From assembly GCA_019456165.1 (NCBI GenBank), contig VRUJ01000031.1:1-50865 (forward strand): a DNA stretch of 50,865 nt, given 5' to 3'. Both the position numbers and the translations under genes were made by a program. The notes under the pieces were generated by a model that had not been told where the DNA came from, searched no databases, and saw nothing but the letters and a program-made list of their open reading frames with translations. Below, one piece after another: positions 8,508 through 16,833 of the stretch. This DNA is from Chloroflexota bacterium (lineage in GTDB: Bacteria; Chloroflexota; Anaerolineae; Anaerolineales; UBA11579). Position 1 is the first letter of the stretch. Each line of letters starts with the position of its first letter.

Positions 8508-9770
8508 ATGCATAAAGTAAGCTTTCTCATAATATTCATCATCCTTCTTACTCCCTCTTTCTCCGCTGGTGCAGCCCTCCATCTCACTCCTGCAGAGATC
8601 ATCGCAGCAATCAATGAATACCGCGCCGAAAACGGCCTCTACCCCCTCGAAACCGAAAGCTTACTGACTTCGGCTGCCCAGGGGCAAAGCGACTATCAAG
8701 CTTCTATCCAATCATTGACCCACACAGGCCCTGGTGGAAGCACGGCGAATGGCCGCGCTACGGCGGCTGGGTATGGTCAAAGCCAGACTATTTTTGTTGA
8801 AGAGATCATCTACAGTGGGACTACAGCCACCGCGACCTCGGCTATGAATTGGTGGAAGGCCTCCCCCGAGCATAACGGCATAATGCTGTCACCCGAATAC
8901 CACCAAATCGGGGCTGGACAAGCCAGCGGTGGAGGAAGTACATATTTCACGGTAGTAGTCGGAAGAATTCCAGGAGTGACCAGCGCTTTGCCCTTGCGAA
9001 CTGAATCCCCGGCCACCGAAGAGCCAACTGAGGTTGAGCAGCCGACTGAATCCAGTGAGGCTGCTACTGCAATTTCCGAAAGCGCAGGAGTGCAGACAGA
9101 AGCCACTGGCGAAGAACAAGCTGCCTCCCCATCGGAGACCAGCCGAGAAACATCTGCGGGAGAAGGTTTAAATATTCCCTCTTGGGTAATCGTCCTCGCT
9201 GTTGTTGTAGTTCTAGTTCTTTTGGTTGGCGGTGTCGTACTGCTCAAAAAGGAGGCAGAAACCGAAGAGGATGAAGAAGAGTTATTGGATGATGGTGCAG
9301 AGATTGTCGCAACGCCAAGATCAAAACCCGAGTTAACCAAACCCTTCTCAGAACTTTCTCATGCAGAGCACTTTATCCTTCTAGAACATGTGGCCGAAAA
9401 AGCTCTAGCATCTTATGACCTGAGTATCGTAAGCGTCAAACCCTTACAGTATCGCCTGAACGCATCTTTCGTGGTTGAAGCACTTCCAGGCAGCGATCCA
9501 TCTTATGATGCACAAGCTTACTTGCTGCGCGTCAATTCTCCGGCGGCACATTCACAGGATGAGATCCGCTCTGAAATGCAGTGGTTGCAAGCCATCCGCG
9601 AGGATACAGACCTTAAAGTTCCGCAGCCGTTAGAAAACAAACGTGGAGAATTAGTGACCTCAGTGGGACTCCCTAATATGGCTAAACCGCGCTATTGTGT
9701 TGCCCTGCATTGGCAGGAAGGTAAAGCCCTTTATGAAGAGTTCTCACCCCCGAAATGCTGCAGCGCGTAG
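8508..9770 (+). CDS. CAP-domain, membrane-spanning protein with N-lobe of an APH-type kinase (5' part of frameshifted gene)
   Basis: The 420-residue frame has a signal peptide (residues 1-23), a CAP/SCP-like domain (about 28-155; His in LTHTGPGG and PEHNGIML), a Pro/Thr/Glu-rich linker, a membrane helix (about 225-247) and then a cytoplasmic acidic stretch leading into what looks like the N-lobe of an aminoglycoside phosphotransferase-type kinase (about 280-415). The frame ends with SPPKCCSA in a run of five C at 9748-9752; homology continues in the -1 frame. The natural product is therefore probably one protein of about 615 residues from 8508 to 10357. No ribosome binding site is obvious. 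The next gene is a paralogue of the CAP half. Confidence 0.72.
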   Translation: MHKVSFLIIFIILLTPSFSAGAALHLTPAEIIAAINEYRAENGLYPLETESLLTSAAQGQSDYQASIQSLTHTGPGGSTANGRATAAGYGQSQTIFVEEIIYSGTTATATSAMNWWKASPEHNGIMLSPEYHQIGAGQASGGGSTYFTVVVGRIPGVTSALPLRTESPATEEPTEVEQPTESSEAATAISESAGVQTEATGEEQAASPSETSRETSAGEGLNIPSWVIVLAVVVVLVLLVGGVVLLKKEAETEEDEEELLDDGAEIVATPRSKPELTKPFSELSHAEHFILLEHVAEKALASYDLSIVSVKPLQYRLNASFVVEALPGSDPSYDAQAYLLRVNSPAAHSQDEIRSEMQWLQAIREDTDLKVPQPLENKRGELVTSVGLPNMAKPRYCVALHWQEGKALYEEFSPPKCCSA

Positions 9771-10357
9771 GGGAATTTATGGGCAAGCTGCATAATCAAG
9801 CCGCAAATTTCAAACCCCCATTTAGATTCAAGCGTCAAAGTTGGGATCTGAAAGGGCTAACCAAAGAGAATCTTGATATTCCGGAGAGCAAAGCCCGCGC
9901 GGCTTTAACCTCCCAGCAGTTAGCCGTTATAGATTCCAGCAAAGAAAAAGTTATGAGCGTAATGCAGCGCTTGGGCGGAGGGCCGGATGTATTCGGCCTT
10001 ATCCATGCAGATCTGCACCAACGCAATTACCTCTTCCACCGTGGGGAAGTGCGCGCGATTGACTTCGACACCTGCGGTTGGGGTTATTATTTGTACGATC
10101 TTGCGGTTACACTAACAACCTTATTGGACCACGCAGAATTCAGCGAAATGAAAGCTGCTTTGCTTTCCGGATACAACCAGGTTCGGGAGCTGCCGCAAGA
10201 TCACGAGAACTTGCTTACCATATTCGCGGCAGCTCGTTTGATGACGCACACGCTGCTATTGGCTGGGCATAAAGACGATCCTTTTTTCCGAGATACGGCT
10301 GCAAACATAATACATCGTCAAATAAAGATGATCGCAAGGCTGATCAGTCTCGATTAA
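9755..10357 (+). CDS. C-lobe of APH/choline kinase-type phosphotransferase (3' part of frameshifted gene)
   Basis: Residues here carry the catalytic core of the aminoglycoside phosphotransferase fold: IHADLHQRNYL (HxDxxxxN, catalytic Asp and Asn) and AIDFDTCGWG (metal-binding Asp) near residues 87-115. The frame is -1 relative to the CAP-TM frame ending at 9770 and overlaps it by 16 bases at a poly-C run, so the two are most likely one gene with either a real frameshift mutation, a sequencing error, or ribosomal slippage. No Shine-Dalgarno sequence precedes the internal ATG. On its own this fragment lacks the nucleotide-binding N-lobe. Substrate unknown; homoserine, choline, sugar or antibiotic kinases all share the fold. 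Confidence 0.75.
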   Translation: MLQRVGEFMGKLHNQAANFKPPFRFKRQSWDLKGLTKENLDIPESKARAALTSQQLAVIDSSKEKVMSVMQRLGGGPDVFGLIHADLHQRNYLFHRGEVRAIDFDTCGWGYYLYDLAVTLTTLLDHAEFSEMKAALLSGYNQVRELPQDHENLLTIFAAARLMTHTLLLAGHKDDPFFRDTAANIIHRQIKMIARLISLD

Positions 10358-10426
10358 CACACAGAAGGTGGTATTATCCCGGGTGTGAATAAACCGGTTT
10401 CAAAACTCCAACCCCTCAAGACACCT

Positions 10427-11437
10427 ATGCGAAAAATTCTTTTGAGCACCACGCTCTGTTTCATATTAATAACATCTCTGTGCGCAAGTGAGGTCTCCGC
10501 CGGAGAGCCAGCCCTCTCAGCAGCCGAAATCATCTCATCTATCAACGCTTACCGGGCACAGAATGGATTGCCAGCATACCAAAACAACAGCACCTTGATG
10601 GCTCTCGCTCAGGGACAAAGTGACTACCAGGCTTCAATCGGGACAGTGACACATAACGGGCCAGGGGGCACGCGCCCTCGAGACAGAGCTTACGCGGCGG
10701 GTTATGGAGATGGCGCGATCATCTTCGTATCAGAGATCATCTATGGGGGCTATACTGCAACTGTTAGCACCGCTATGGAATGGTGGAAAGGCTCGCCGAT
10801 CCACAACGACACCATGTTGGCTTCCACCTATCAAGAGATCGGGGCAGGTGTAGCCACAGATGGTACCTGGACTTATTTCACGGCCGAGATGGCTTACGTG
10901 GCTGGTGGAGTGGCGCCTACCGCGGAATCAGGCAGCAGCCAACCCAGCGGCGGTATTCCCGTGATTGTCATCCCGGTAGTAGTGGCTGAACCCCAGGCAG
11001 ATGGATCTGTTGTGCACATCGTGCGCACAGGCCAGACTCTCTGGGCGATATCTGCGGTTTACGAAGTTCCTCTAGCAGATATCCTCGCTCTAAACGGGCT
11101 GCCTGAAAACCCCGTGATCTACCCTGGAAATGAGATAATAATTTCCCCAGCTCCCAGCCAAACAGAAACACCTACCCCAACAGCCAGCTATACAGCAGCA
11201 GCCCTCACCCCAACCCGCACAAGCCAACCAAGCAGGACTCCTCCACCAGCCACTCCCCTTGCCGCGCTCAACCAGCCAGGTAGTTCAGACGATCAAGTGG
11301 ATGCTAATCCAGCTGCATTAGAGGAATCCAACGCCTCGGACAATTCCACGATCCGTTGGATAGTGATCATAGCCGTTGTAGGAATCTTCATTATTTTCGC
11401 AGGCAGCATGTTTCTCCCCAAAATTGAAGAGCAGTAA
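10427..11437 (+). CDS. CAP-domain and LysM surface protein
   Basis: A 336-residue exported protein: signal peptide (MRKILLSTTLCFILITSLC), CAP/SCP domain (about residues 30-145), a single LysM domain (about 195-240, VRTGQTLWAISAVYEVPLADILALNGL) expected to bind peptidoglycan, a Pro/Thr-rich linker, and a C-terminal membrane helix (about 308-330, WIVIIAVVGIFIIFAGSMF). The CAP part closely matches the preceding gene (shared EIIYGG/EIIYSG, SAMxWWK, GQSDYQAS), so the two arose by duplication and then took different C-termini. I start at the ATG at 10427 because it opens a proper signal peptide; a GTG lies 42 bases upstream. The protein probably sits anchored in the membrane and reaches the wall. 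Confidence 0.85.
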   Translation: MRKILLSTTLCFILITSLCASEVSAGEPALSAAEIISSINAYRAQNGLPAYQNNSTLMALAQGQSDYQASIGTVTHNGPGGTRPRDRAYAAGYGDGAIIFVSEIIYGGYTATVSTAMEWWKGSPIHNDTMLASTYQEIGAGVATDGTWTYFTAEMAYVAGGVAPTAESGSSQPSGGIPVIVIPVVVAEPQADGSVVHIVRTGQTLWAISAVYEVPLADILALNGLPENPVIYPGNEIIISPAPSQTETPTPTASYTAAALTPTRTSQPSRTPPPATPLAALNQPGSSDDQVDANPAALEESNASDNSTIRWIVIIAVVGIFIIFAGSMFLPKIEEQ

Positions 11438-11651
11438 ATACCCTCACCCGCAAGCTGCGCTCTCCCTTCAAGGAGAGGGGCATATCAAGTTATATGATTA
11501 AGTGTTTTATCAGGGAGAGGGTTGCGTCCTAGCCGAAATCATAATTTGGCTCCTAGAGATCATACACCAACTGCGTAAAACTCTAAGAGATATGGAGTAC
11601 GACAGTTTACTTATCAATTCGGAAATTACTTAAAAGATAAATTGTTATATA
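11438..11651. repeat. Gene-free stretch with a CCCTCACCC-type intergenic element
   Basis: After the CAP-LysM stop there is a CCCTCACCC...CTCTCCCTT...AGGAGAGGGG block (about 11441-11480) and a second arm CAGGGAGAGGG (about 11513-11523), together able to form a hairpin. The same kind of element recurs at 16642, 19197, 41380, 41817, 43256 and 43878. The rest of the stretch is AT-rich with no gene seen. Confidence 0.6.
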
Positions 11652-11760
11652 TGTTAATTCAGACATTTAGTGCAACGAATGAGGAGATAAAATCATTCGT
11701 ATGCGAAAAGAAAAATATCTACACCTAAGAAATGCTGAACGGGAAGAAATCAGCCGGATG
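11652..11760 (+). mobile_element. IS30-like left end with 5' fragment of transposase gene
   Basis: Bases 11652-11728 are an exact inverted copy of the window's first 77 bases. ATG at 11701 begins MRKEKYLHLRNAEREEISRM, an IS30-family-like transposase N-terminus, with GAGGAG about 14 bases upstream. After about 11760 the similarity is lost and the sequence reads as the interior of a PAS domain in another frame, so only about 109 bases of the element are present. The outer boundary is near TGTTAATTCAGACA at 11652. Either the element was deleted to this stub while cut into the kinase gene, or a multicopy element was collapsed in assembly. Confidence 0.5.
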
Positions 11761-13900
11761 TGCTATGTTTGGTTATTCTGCTGAGGAATTCTTGAATGCC
11801 GATACTAGTCTTCTTGCTTTTGAGGAGGATCAAACAAAGGCACGTGTTGAGCTACGCGATGAAATAAATACGTTAGGTAGTGATCTAATTGAACTACGGC
11901 TGCGTAGAAAAGACGGCTCAGAAATTTGGGTTGAAATGACGACCGAGCCATTTAGTGCCGATGGTGAGAGCAGAGTGCTGGGAATCAAACGAGATATCAC
12001 CGAGCGCAAGCAGGCTGAGGATGATTTAGAAAAAAGTAAAACCCAATTTCAGGATATTGTTGAATATTCCCAATCTAACATCACCGTAAAGGATCTGGAA
12101 GGCCGCTACATCCTGGTTAACCCTGCATTCGAAAAAGATAACAACATTAGCAGCCAAGAGTTAATGGGTAAGACTGTCTATGACTTCTTTCCCAAAGAGA
12201 AAGCGGATGAGTTTTGGCAGCAGGAATTAAACGTAATAAAAACTGGAAAGCCGGTAAGTTCGGAAACTGAATTAATTTGGGAAGGAAAAACACGCAATGT
12301 TATAAATAAAAAATTCCCTCTTATCGATAGCGAAGGGAAGCCTTATGCTGTCTGTATACTCAGCTTGGAAATTACTGAGCGCGTGGAAGCAGAAGAAGCT
12401 TTGAGAGCGAGTAAAACCCAATTTCAGGATATTATCAATAATTCCCTTTCACACGTCCTCGTGAAAGATCTGGAAGGCCGCTACATCCTGGTTAACCCTG
12501 CATTCGAAAAAGATAACGACATTAGCAGCCAAGAGTTAATGGGTAAGACTGTCTATGACTTCTTTCCCAAAGAGAAGGCGGATGAGTTTTGGCAGCAGGA
12601 ACTCAACGTATTAAAAACTGGAACGCCGGTAAGTTCTGAATCTTCATTTGTTTGGAGGGGAAAAACCCGTAAATTTGTCGACACAAAATTCCCTCTTTTT
12701 GATAGCGAGGGGAAACCGTATGCAATTTGTATACAAGGTATAGAAATTACTGAGCGCGTAGAAGCTGAAGAAGCATTACGAGAAAGCAAAACTCAGTTCC
12801 AGGATATTGTTGAATATTCTCAATCCCGCATCACCGTGAAAGATCTGGAAGGACGTTACATCCTGGTTAACCCCGCGTTTGAACAAGATTTCAACATGAG
12901 CCGCCAAGAGATGTTGGGTAAAACCGCTCATGATTTTCTACCCAAAGAGGTCGCGGACAAATTCTGGTTGGACGAACTCAAAGTAATAAATACTGGTATA
13001 CCTCAAATTTCTGAATCCTCGATGGAATGGGAAGGACAAACCCGAATTGTCACAAACACAAAATTCCCTCTCCTAGACAGCGAGGGGAAGCCTTATGCCA
13101 TCTGTATCCTCGGGTTGGATATCACCGAACGCGTCGAAGCTGAGAAAAAGTTACAGGAATACTCTGAAAATTTGGAGGTTCTTGTGGAGGCGCGCACGCA
13201 AGAACTTCAGGATACCCGTGAAAACCTTTTACGCAAAGAGAACCTGGCGCTCCTAGGCGCTTTGGCAGGTAGCATGAGCCACGATTTACGCAATCCTCTC
13301 GCAGGCATTTCAAATGCGGTATATTACCTCAAAACAATCTTAACTGATACTGATGAAAAGGTTGGTGATTATTTAGATATTATTTCAAACAGCGTCCAAC
13401 GGGCAGATGAGATCATCCAAAAATTACGGGATCTGCTAAGCTCTAATCCCGTCAATAAGCAAAAGATCAAGGTTTCTGATCTGGTTTCCTCCGCGCTGAA
13501 AATCAGTCTTATCCCCGAAAATATTAAGGTTAACACCAAATTCCCCGCTAAATTACCTAAAGTTGTTGTCGACTCTACCCAAATGCAGCACGTAATCGAT
13601 AATCTGCTTTCAAACGCCTACCAAGCCATGCCCAATGGAGGCAAAATAAACATTGGCGCCCAAAAGAAGGGGAACCAGGTGCTGATAAGCATCCAGGATG
13701 ACGGCAGCGGCATCAGCGAGGAGCATAAAGGGAAAATCTTTGAACCGCTTTTCACTACAAAAGAAACCGGAATGGGGCTGGGTTTGGCAGTATCAAAAGT
13801 GATCGCAGAAGCTAATGGGGGCAATATTTATATGGAAAGTGAGCTTGGAAAGGGCACTACATTCACTCTCAGCCTGCCTCGCGAATCGCCAGCCGATTAA
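11732..13900 (+). pseudogene. 5'-truncated multi-PAS sensor histidine kinase
   Basis: The open frame (722 codons) begins in the middle of a PAS domain (CAMFGYSAEEF) right after an IS30-like end, with an in-frame stop at 11726-11728, so the true N-terminus is missing. What remains: part of one PAS-PAC, three near-identical PAS-PAC modules (about residues 100-475, period 125 residues), a coiled coil, a HisKA domain with phospho-acceptor His near residue 517 (SMSHDLRNPLAGISNAVYYLK) and an HATPase domain (DNLLSNAYQAMPNGG, DDGSGI, GMGLGLAVSK). No membrane segment is left. C-terminal half is paralogous to the kinase at 33640-36072. No response regulator is adjacent. It could still be expressed from internal starts. 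Confidence 0.8.
12035..13159 (+). repeat. Three tandem 375-bp PAS-encoding units
   Basis: Units begin at AGTAAAAC 12035, 12410 and 12785, spaced exactly 375 bases (125 codons). Units one and two share long identical stretches (for example around 12090-12230 and 12465-12605), the third is more diverged. This is recent in-frame triplication of a PAS-PAC module inside the kinase. Confidence 0.9.
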
Positions 13901-13997
13901 TTATTCATTTACTTATTCAGGTCAATATTCAACCTTCTAGATCCATTCTAACAAGGGAGATTGCCAATCAACCCGCTTCAGTGTATATTTGGGCATC

Positions 13998-14762
13998 ATG
14001 TTAGCATTCAAGAAAGCGATATTAAAACCAACCCCAATCCAACCAAACCGTAAAAGTGAATTCTGGGCAGGTGTGAGAGCTACGCTACCCCTTGTTGTCG
14101 GCGCCATCCCTTTCGGCCTAATTTTCGGCGCGGTGGCTGTAACCAGCGGAATCACCCCTGCAGGCACATCTGCCATGTCCGCGATTGTCTTCGCTGGCTC
14201 CTCACAGTTCATCGCCGCGGGCTTGGTCGCCAGTGGTGCGAGTACAGCCATAATTGTAGTCACCACTTTAGTGGTCAATTTACGGCACGCTCTATACGCC
14301 GCCACACTGGCTCCACACATGAAACACCTTCCGCAACGTTGGTTGCTGCCCCTCGGTTTTTGGCTGACAGACGAATCATTTTTGGTGACGGCCAACCGTT
14401 TCGATCAAGCGGATAAATCTCCTTTCAAACACTGGTTTTTCCTGGGCTCAGCTATTTTCATGTATTCTAACTGGCAGATAGTCACTTTCATCGGAATTAT
14501 TGCCGGGCAAGCTATCCCCGACCCGCGCAGCTGGGGGTTGGACTTCGCCATGATCGTGACATTCATAGGCATGCTGGTACCCTTGGTTAAAAATCGCCCA
14601 ACTCTGATCGCAATACTGGTTGCGGGAATCACAGCTCTATTAAGTAACAATTTGCCAAACCAATTAGGTCTTATCATTGCAGCTTTGCTAGGGATTTTAG
14701 CCGGTGTAGTGGCCGAGAATCTCCTGCCTGAAGATGGAAATGAGGCTGCTAAAGATGAATGA
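13998..14762 (+). CDS. azlC: AzlC-family branched-chain amino acid exporter subunit
   Basis: A 254-residue integral membrane protein of the AzlC/YgaZ family, the large subunit of a branched-chain amino acid exporter. The family signature [24 protein letters not shown] and the segment [18 protein letters not shown] are clear, along with [14 protein letters not shown] and WLTDESF. Several hydrophobic helices follow. I use the ATG at 13998, nine bases inside a possible TTG start. Its stop overlaps the start of the AzlD gene, as is normal for this pair. Confidence 0.92.
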   Translation: MLAFKKAILKPTPIQPNRKSEFWAGVRATLPLVVGAIPFGLIFGAVAVTSGITPAGTSAMSAIVFAGSSQFIAAGLVASGASTAIIVVTTLVVNLRHALYAATLAPHMKHLPQRWLLPLGFWLTDESFLVTANRFDQADKSPFKHWFFLGSAIFMYSNWQIVTFIGIIAGQAIPDPRSWGLDFAMIVTFIGMLVPLVKNRPTLIAILVAGITALLSNNLPNQLGLIIAALLGILAGVVAENLLPEDGNEAAKDE

Positions 14763-15075
14763 GGTCTGGATGATTATAGGCATGACCGTGGTTACCTTTG
14801 GGGCGCGCTATCCTGTCTTGGCCCTTTTGAGTAAAAACCCTCTACCAGAACCGCTCTTCAAAGCCTTGAAATTCGTACCCCCCGCGGTGTTGAGCGCAAT
14901 CATCCTGCCCGCCGTACTTATGCCAACAGGAAAGTTAGGGCTGGAGGTAAACAATGCTCCGTTATTCGCTGGGTTGGCCGCTAGTCTGATTGCTTGGCGC
15001 AGCCGCAGCCTGCTGCTTACAATTGTGCTAGGGATGCTGGTTTTGTGGGGCTGGCGCTGGTTGTTTCCTATCTAA
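14755..15075 (+). CDS. azlD: AzlD-family exporter small subunit
   Basis: A 106-residue membrane protein, the small partner of AzlC. It shows [20 protein letters not shown] and [18 protein letters not shown], typical of AzlD/YgaH proteins, with three to four hydrophobic helices. The ATG at 14755 overlaps the azlC stop and gives the family length; an ATG at 14734 would add seven residues. Both subunits are needed for export of valine-type amino acids in known systems. Confidence 0.9.
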   Translation: MNEVWMIIGMTVVTFGARYPVLALLSKNPLPEPLFKALKFVPPAVLSAIILPAVLMPTGKLGLEVNNAPLFAGLAASLIAWRSRSLLLTIVLGMLVLWGWRWLFPI

Positions 15076-15166
15076 ATAATGAGCTTTCCAGATTTTATTA
15101 GAGTATTGTTTTCTGGATAAAGTAAGTTTATATACATTTGTTAGTTTAACCTAAGGAAGGTGTGAA

Positions 15167-16105
15167 ATGATTGAAATTGCATTGATGATAGAAGGACAGG
15201 ACGGATTAAACTGGCCGCGCTGGAAACGTATCGCTCAGGCTGTCGAAGATCTGGGCTTCGCAGGGTTATATCGCTCTGACCATTTCACCAACCCTAAACC
15301 GCCTGAAAAAGATTCGCTTGAGTTGTGGGTCTCGCTTACCTGGCTCGCCAGCCACACGAAAAGGATCGAGTTTGGTCCCATGGTTGCGCCGCTATCTTTC
15401 CGTGAACCCACCCAAATGGTGCGCATGGCTAGCGCTATTGACGACCTTTCCGGAGGACGTCTGACCCTCGGTTTGGGCGCGGGTTGGCAGGAACGCGAGC
15501 ACAAAAGTTTTGGCTTCGAATTGCTAGACCTACCCGAACGATTCCAGCGCTTCGAGGACGGCTTGGAGGTCATCACACGTCTATTGAACAGTGATGAACC
15601 GGTAAGTTATAGCGGAAAGTTTTACAACCTGGAGGATGCAATTCTACTCCCCCGGCCTTCCCGTCCCGGCGGTCCCCCCATCCTGATCGGTGGCAACGGC
15701 CCCAATCGAACTCTACCTCTGGCTGCTAAATTCGCATCCGAATGGAACGCAGTGTTTCAGAATGTGAAGCAGTTCAAAACGGGCAACGCAAGGTTGGATG
15801 AACTCATAGAAGCTGAAGGCCGCAAACCAAGCGATGTAAAACGCTCTATGATGACCGGCACAGAGTATGGGCGTGACGAAGCAGAAGTCGAGCAAAGGAT
15901 AAAAGAGCGTTTCGAGGGCAAATCCAGCGTGGATGATATTAAGAATTACGGCTTCATCGTCGGTACCGGCGAACAGTGGGTTGAGCAAATTGGAAAACTG
16001 GAGCAAGCCGGGGTGCAGCGCATCATGCTGCAGTGGATGGACCAAGACGGAATAGACCGTCTCGAAGAAATCGCAAACATCATTTTGCCGCAGTTCAAAT
16101 CATAA
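15167..16105 (+). CDS. Luciferase-like (LLM) flavin- or F420-dependent oxidoreductase
   Basis: A 312-residue TIM-barrel oxidoreductase of the bacterial luciferase family. Typical motifs are ALMIEGQDGLNWPRWKRIA, LYRSDHF, LSGGRLTLGLGAGW and PILIGGNG. AAGGAAGG precedes the ATG. Members use FMN or F420; the sequence resembles the F420-dependent TIGR-type group but cofactor cannot be fixed by eye. The nitroreductase gene follows after 12 bases, so both are likely one transcript and may act on related substrates. Confidence 0.88.
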   Translation: MIEIALMIEGQDGLNWPRWKRIAQAVEDLGFAGLYRSDHFTNPKPPEKDSLELWVSLTWLASHTKRIEFGPMVAPLSFREPTQMVRMASAIDDLSGGRLTLGLGAGWQEREHKSFGFELLDLPERFQRFEDGLEVITRLLNSDEPVSYSGKFYNLEDAILLPRPSRPGGPPILIGGNGPNRTLPLAAKFASEWNAVFQNVKQFKTGNARLDELIEAEGRKPSDVKRSMMTGTEYGRDEAEVEQRIKERFEGKSSVDDIKNYGFIVGTGEQWVEQIGKLEQAGVQRIMLQWMDQDGIDRLEEIANIILPQFKS

Positions 16106-16117
16106 GGAATATTAATC

Positions 16118-16630
16118 ATGGATGTTTCTGAAGCGATCCGTACAAAGCACGCCGTGCGTAGTTTTGAAGATAAACCCTTACCCGAAGAGGTGGTCAGGAC
16201 AATCCTCAACGCTGGGCGTCTGGCCCAATCGGCCAAGAATATGCAGCCCTGGCAGTTCGTTGCCATCCAAGACAAAAAAGCCCTGAACGCATTCTCTAAG
16301 CACGGCCACCATGCTACCCACATCGCTGGCGCAGCCTTGGCCGTTGCCATCCTCACTTTCCCGCCTGAACGCCGGTTCAGCATCCTATTCGATGCCGGGC
16401 AAGCCGCCGCGTATATGCAGTTAGCTGCCTGGGAACTAGGCGTTGGCTCTTGCCTGGCGACCATCTACCAACCGGATAAAGCTCGTGAGCAGCTAGGATT
16501 CCCAGATGAGTGGCATATCCACATTGCCATTTCTTTTGGCTACCCAACTGTAGGCAAACCTCAGCCGCGGCCGTCCCCCCGAAAAGGGCGCATGTCCTTC
16601 GACGAGGTAGTGCACTGGGAAAAGTGGTGA
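16118..16630 (+). CDS. Nitroreductase-family protein
   Basis: A 170-residue FMN-dependent nitroreductase-fold protein, short but complete. It opens VSEAIRTKHAVRSFEDKPLPEE, the classic N-terminus with the R-x-R-like FMN phosphate contact, then LNAGRLAQSAKNMQPWQFV and DAGQAAAYMQLAAWELGVGSCL. AAGGA precedes the ATG. It lies 12 bases after the luciferase-like gene. Physiological substrate unknown. Confidence 0.9.
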   Translation: MDVSEAIRTKHAVRSFEDKPLPEEVVRTILNAGRLAQSAKNMQPWQFVAIQDKKALNAFSKHGHHATHIAGAALAVAILTFPPERRFSILFDAGQAAAYMQLAAWELGVGSCLATIYQPDKAREQLGFPDEWHIHIAISFGYPTVGKPQPRPSPRKGRMSFDEVVHWEKW

Positions 16631-16641
16631 TTTTGCCTTCA

Positions 16642-16700
16642 ACCACCCTCACCCGCCGACTTTCGGTTCCCGCCCTCTCCCTGAAATGGAGAGGAGGAGA
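16642..16700. repeat. CCCTCACCC-type intergenic element
   Basis: ACCCTCACCCGCCG...CCCTCTCCCTGAAATGGAGAGGAGG lies after the nitroreductase stop. CCTCTCC and GGAGAGG face each other around TGAAAT. It belongs to the same dispersed family as the copies at 11441 and 19197 and may serve as a terminator-like hairpin. Confidence 0.55.
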
Positions 16701-16833
16701 TTGGCGGCTCTAGGAGTAGAATATGGATAGATTGGAAAAAAAACAAACAAACACATAAATAATATGGCATAATGTAATAGATGGGAAAGGTTGGCTGGGT
16801 TGCAAGAGAATTATTTGAGTATTGAGGGTAATT

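Noticed and set aside
8810..9340. Long antisense frame opposite the CAP-kinase gene
   Set aside because: It is a mirror of the Thr/Glu-rich linker coding sequence, with no homology of its own.
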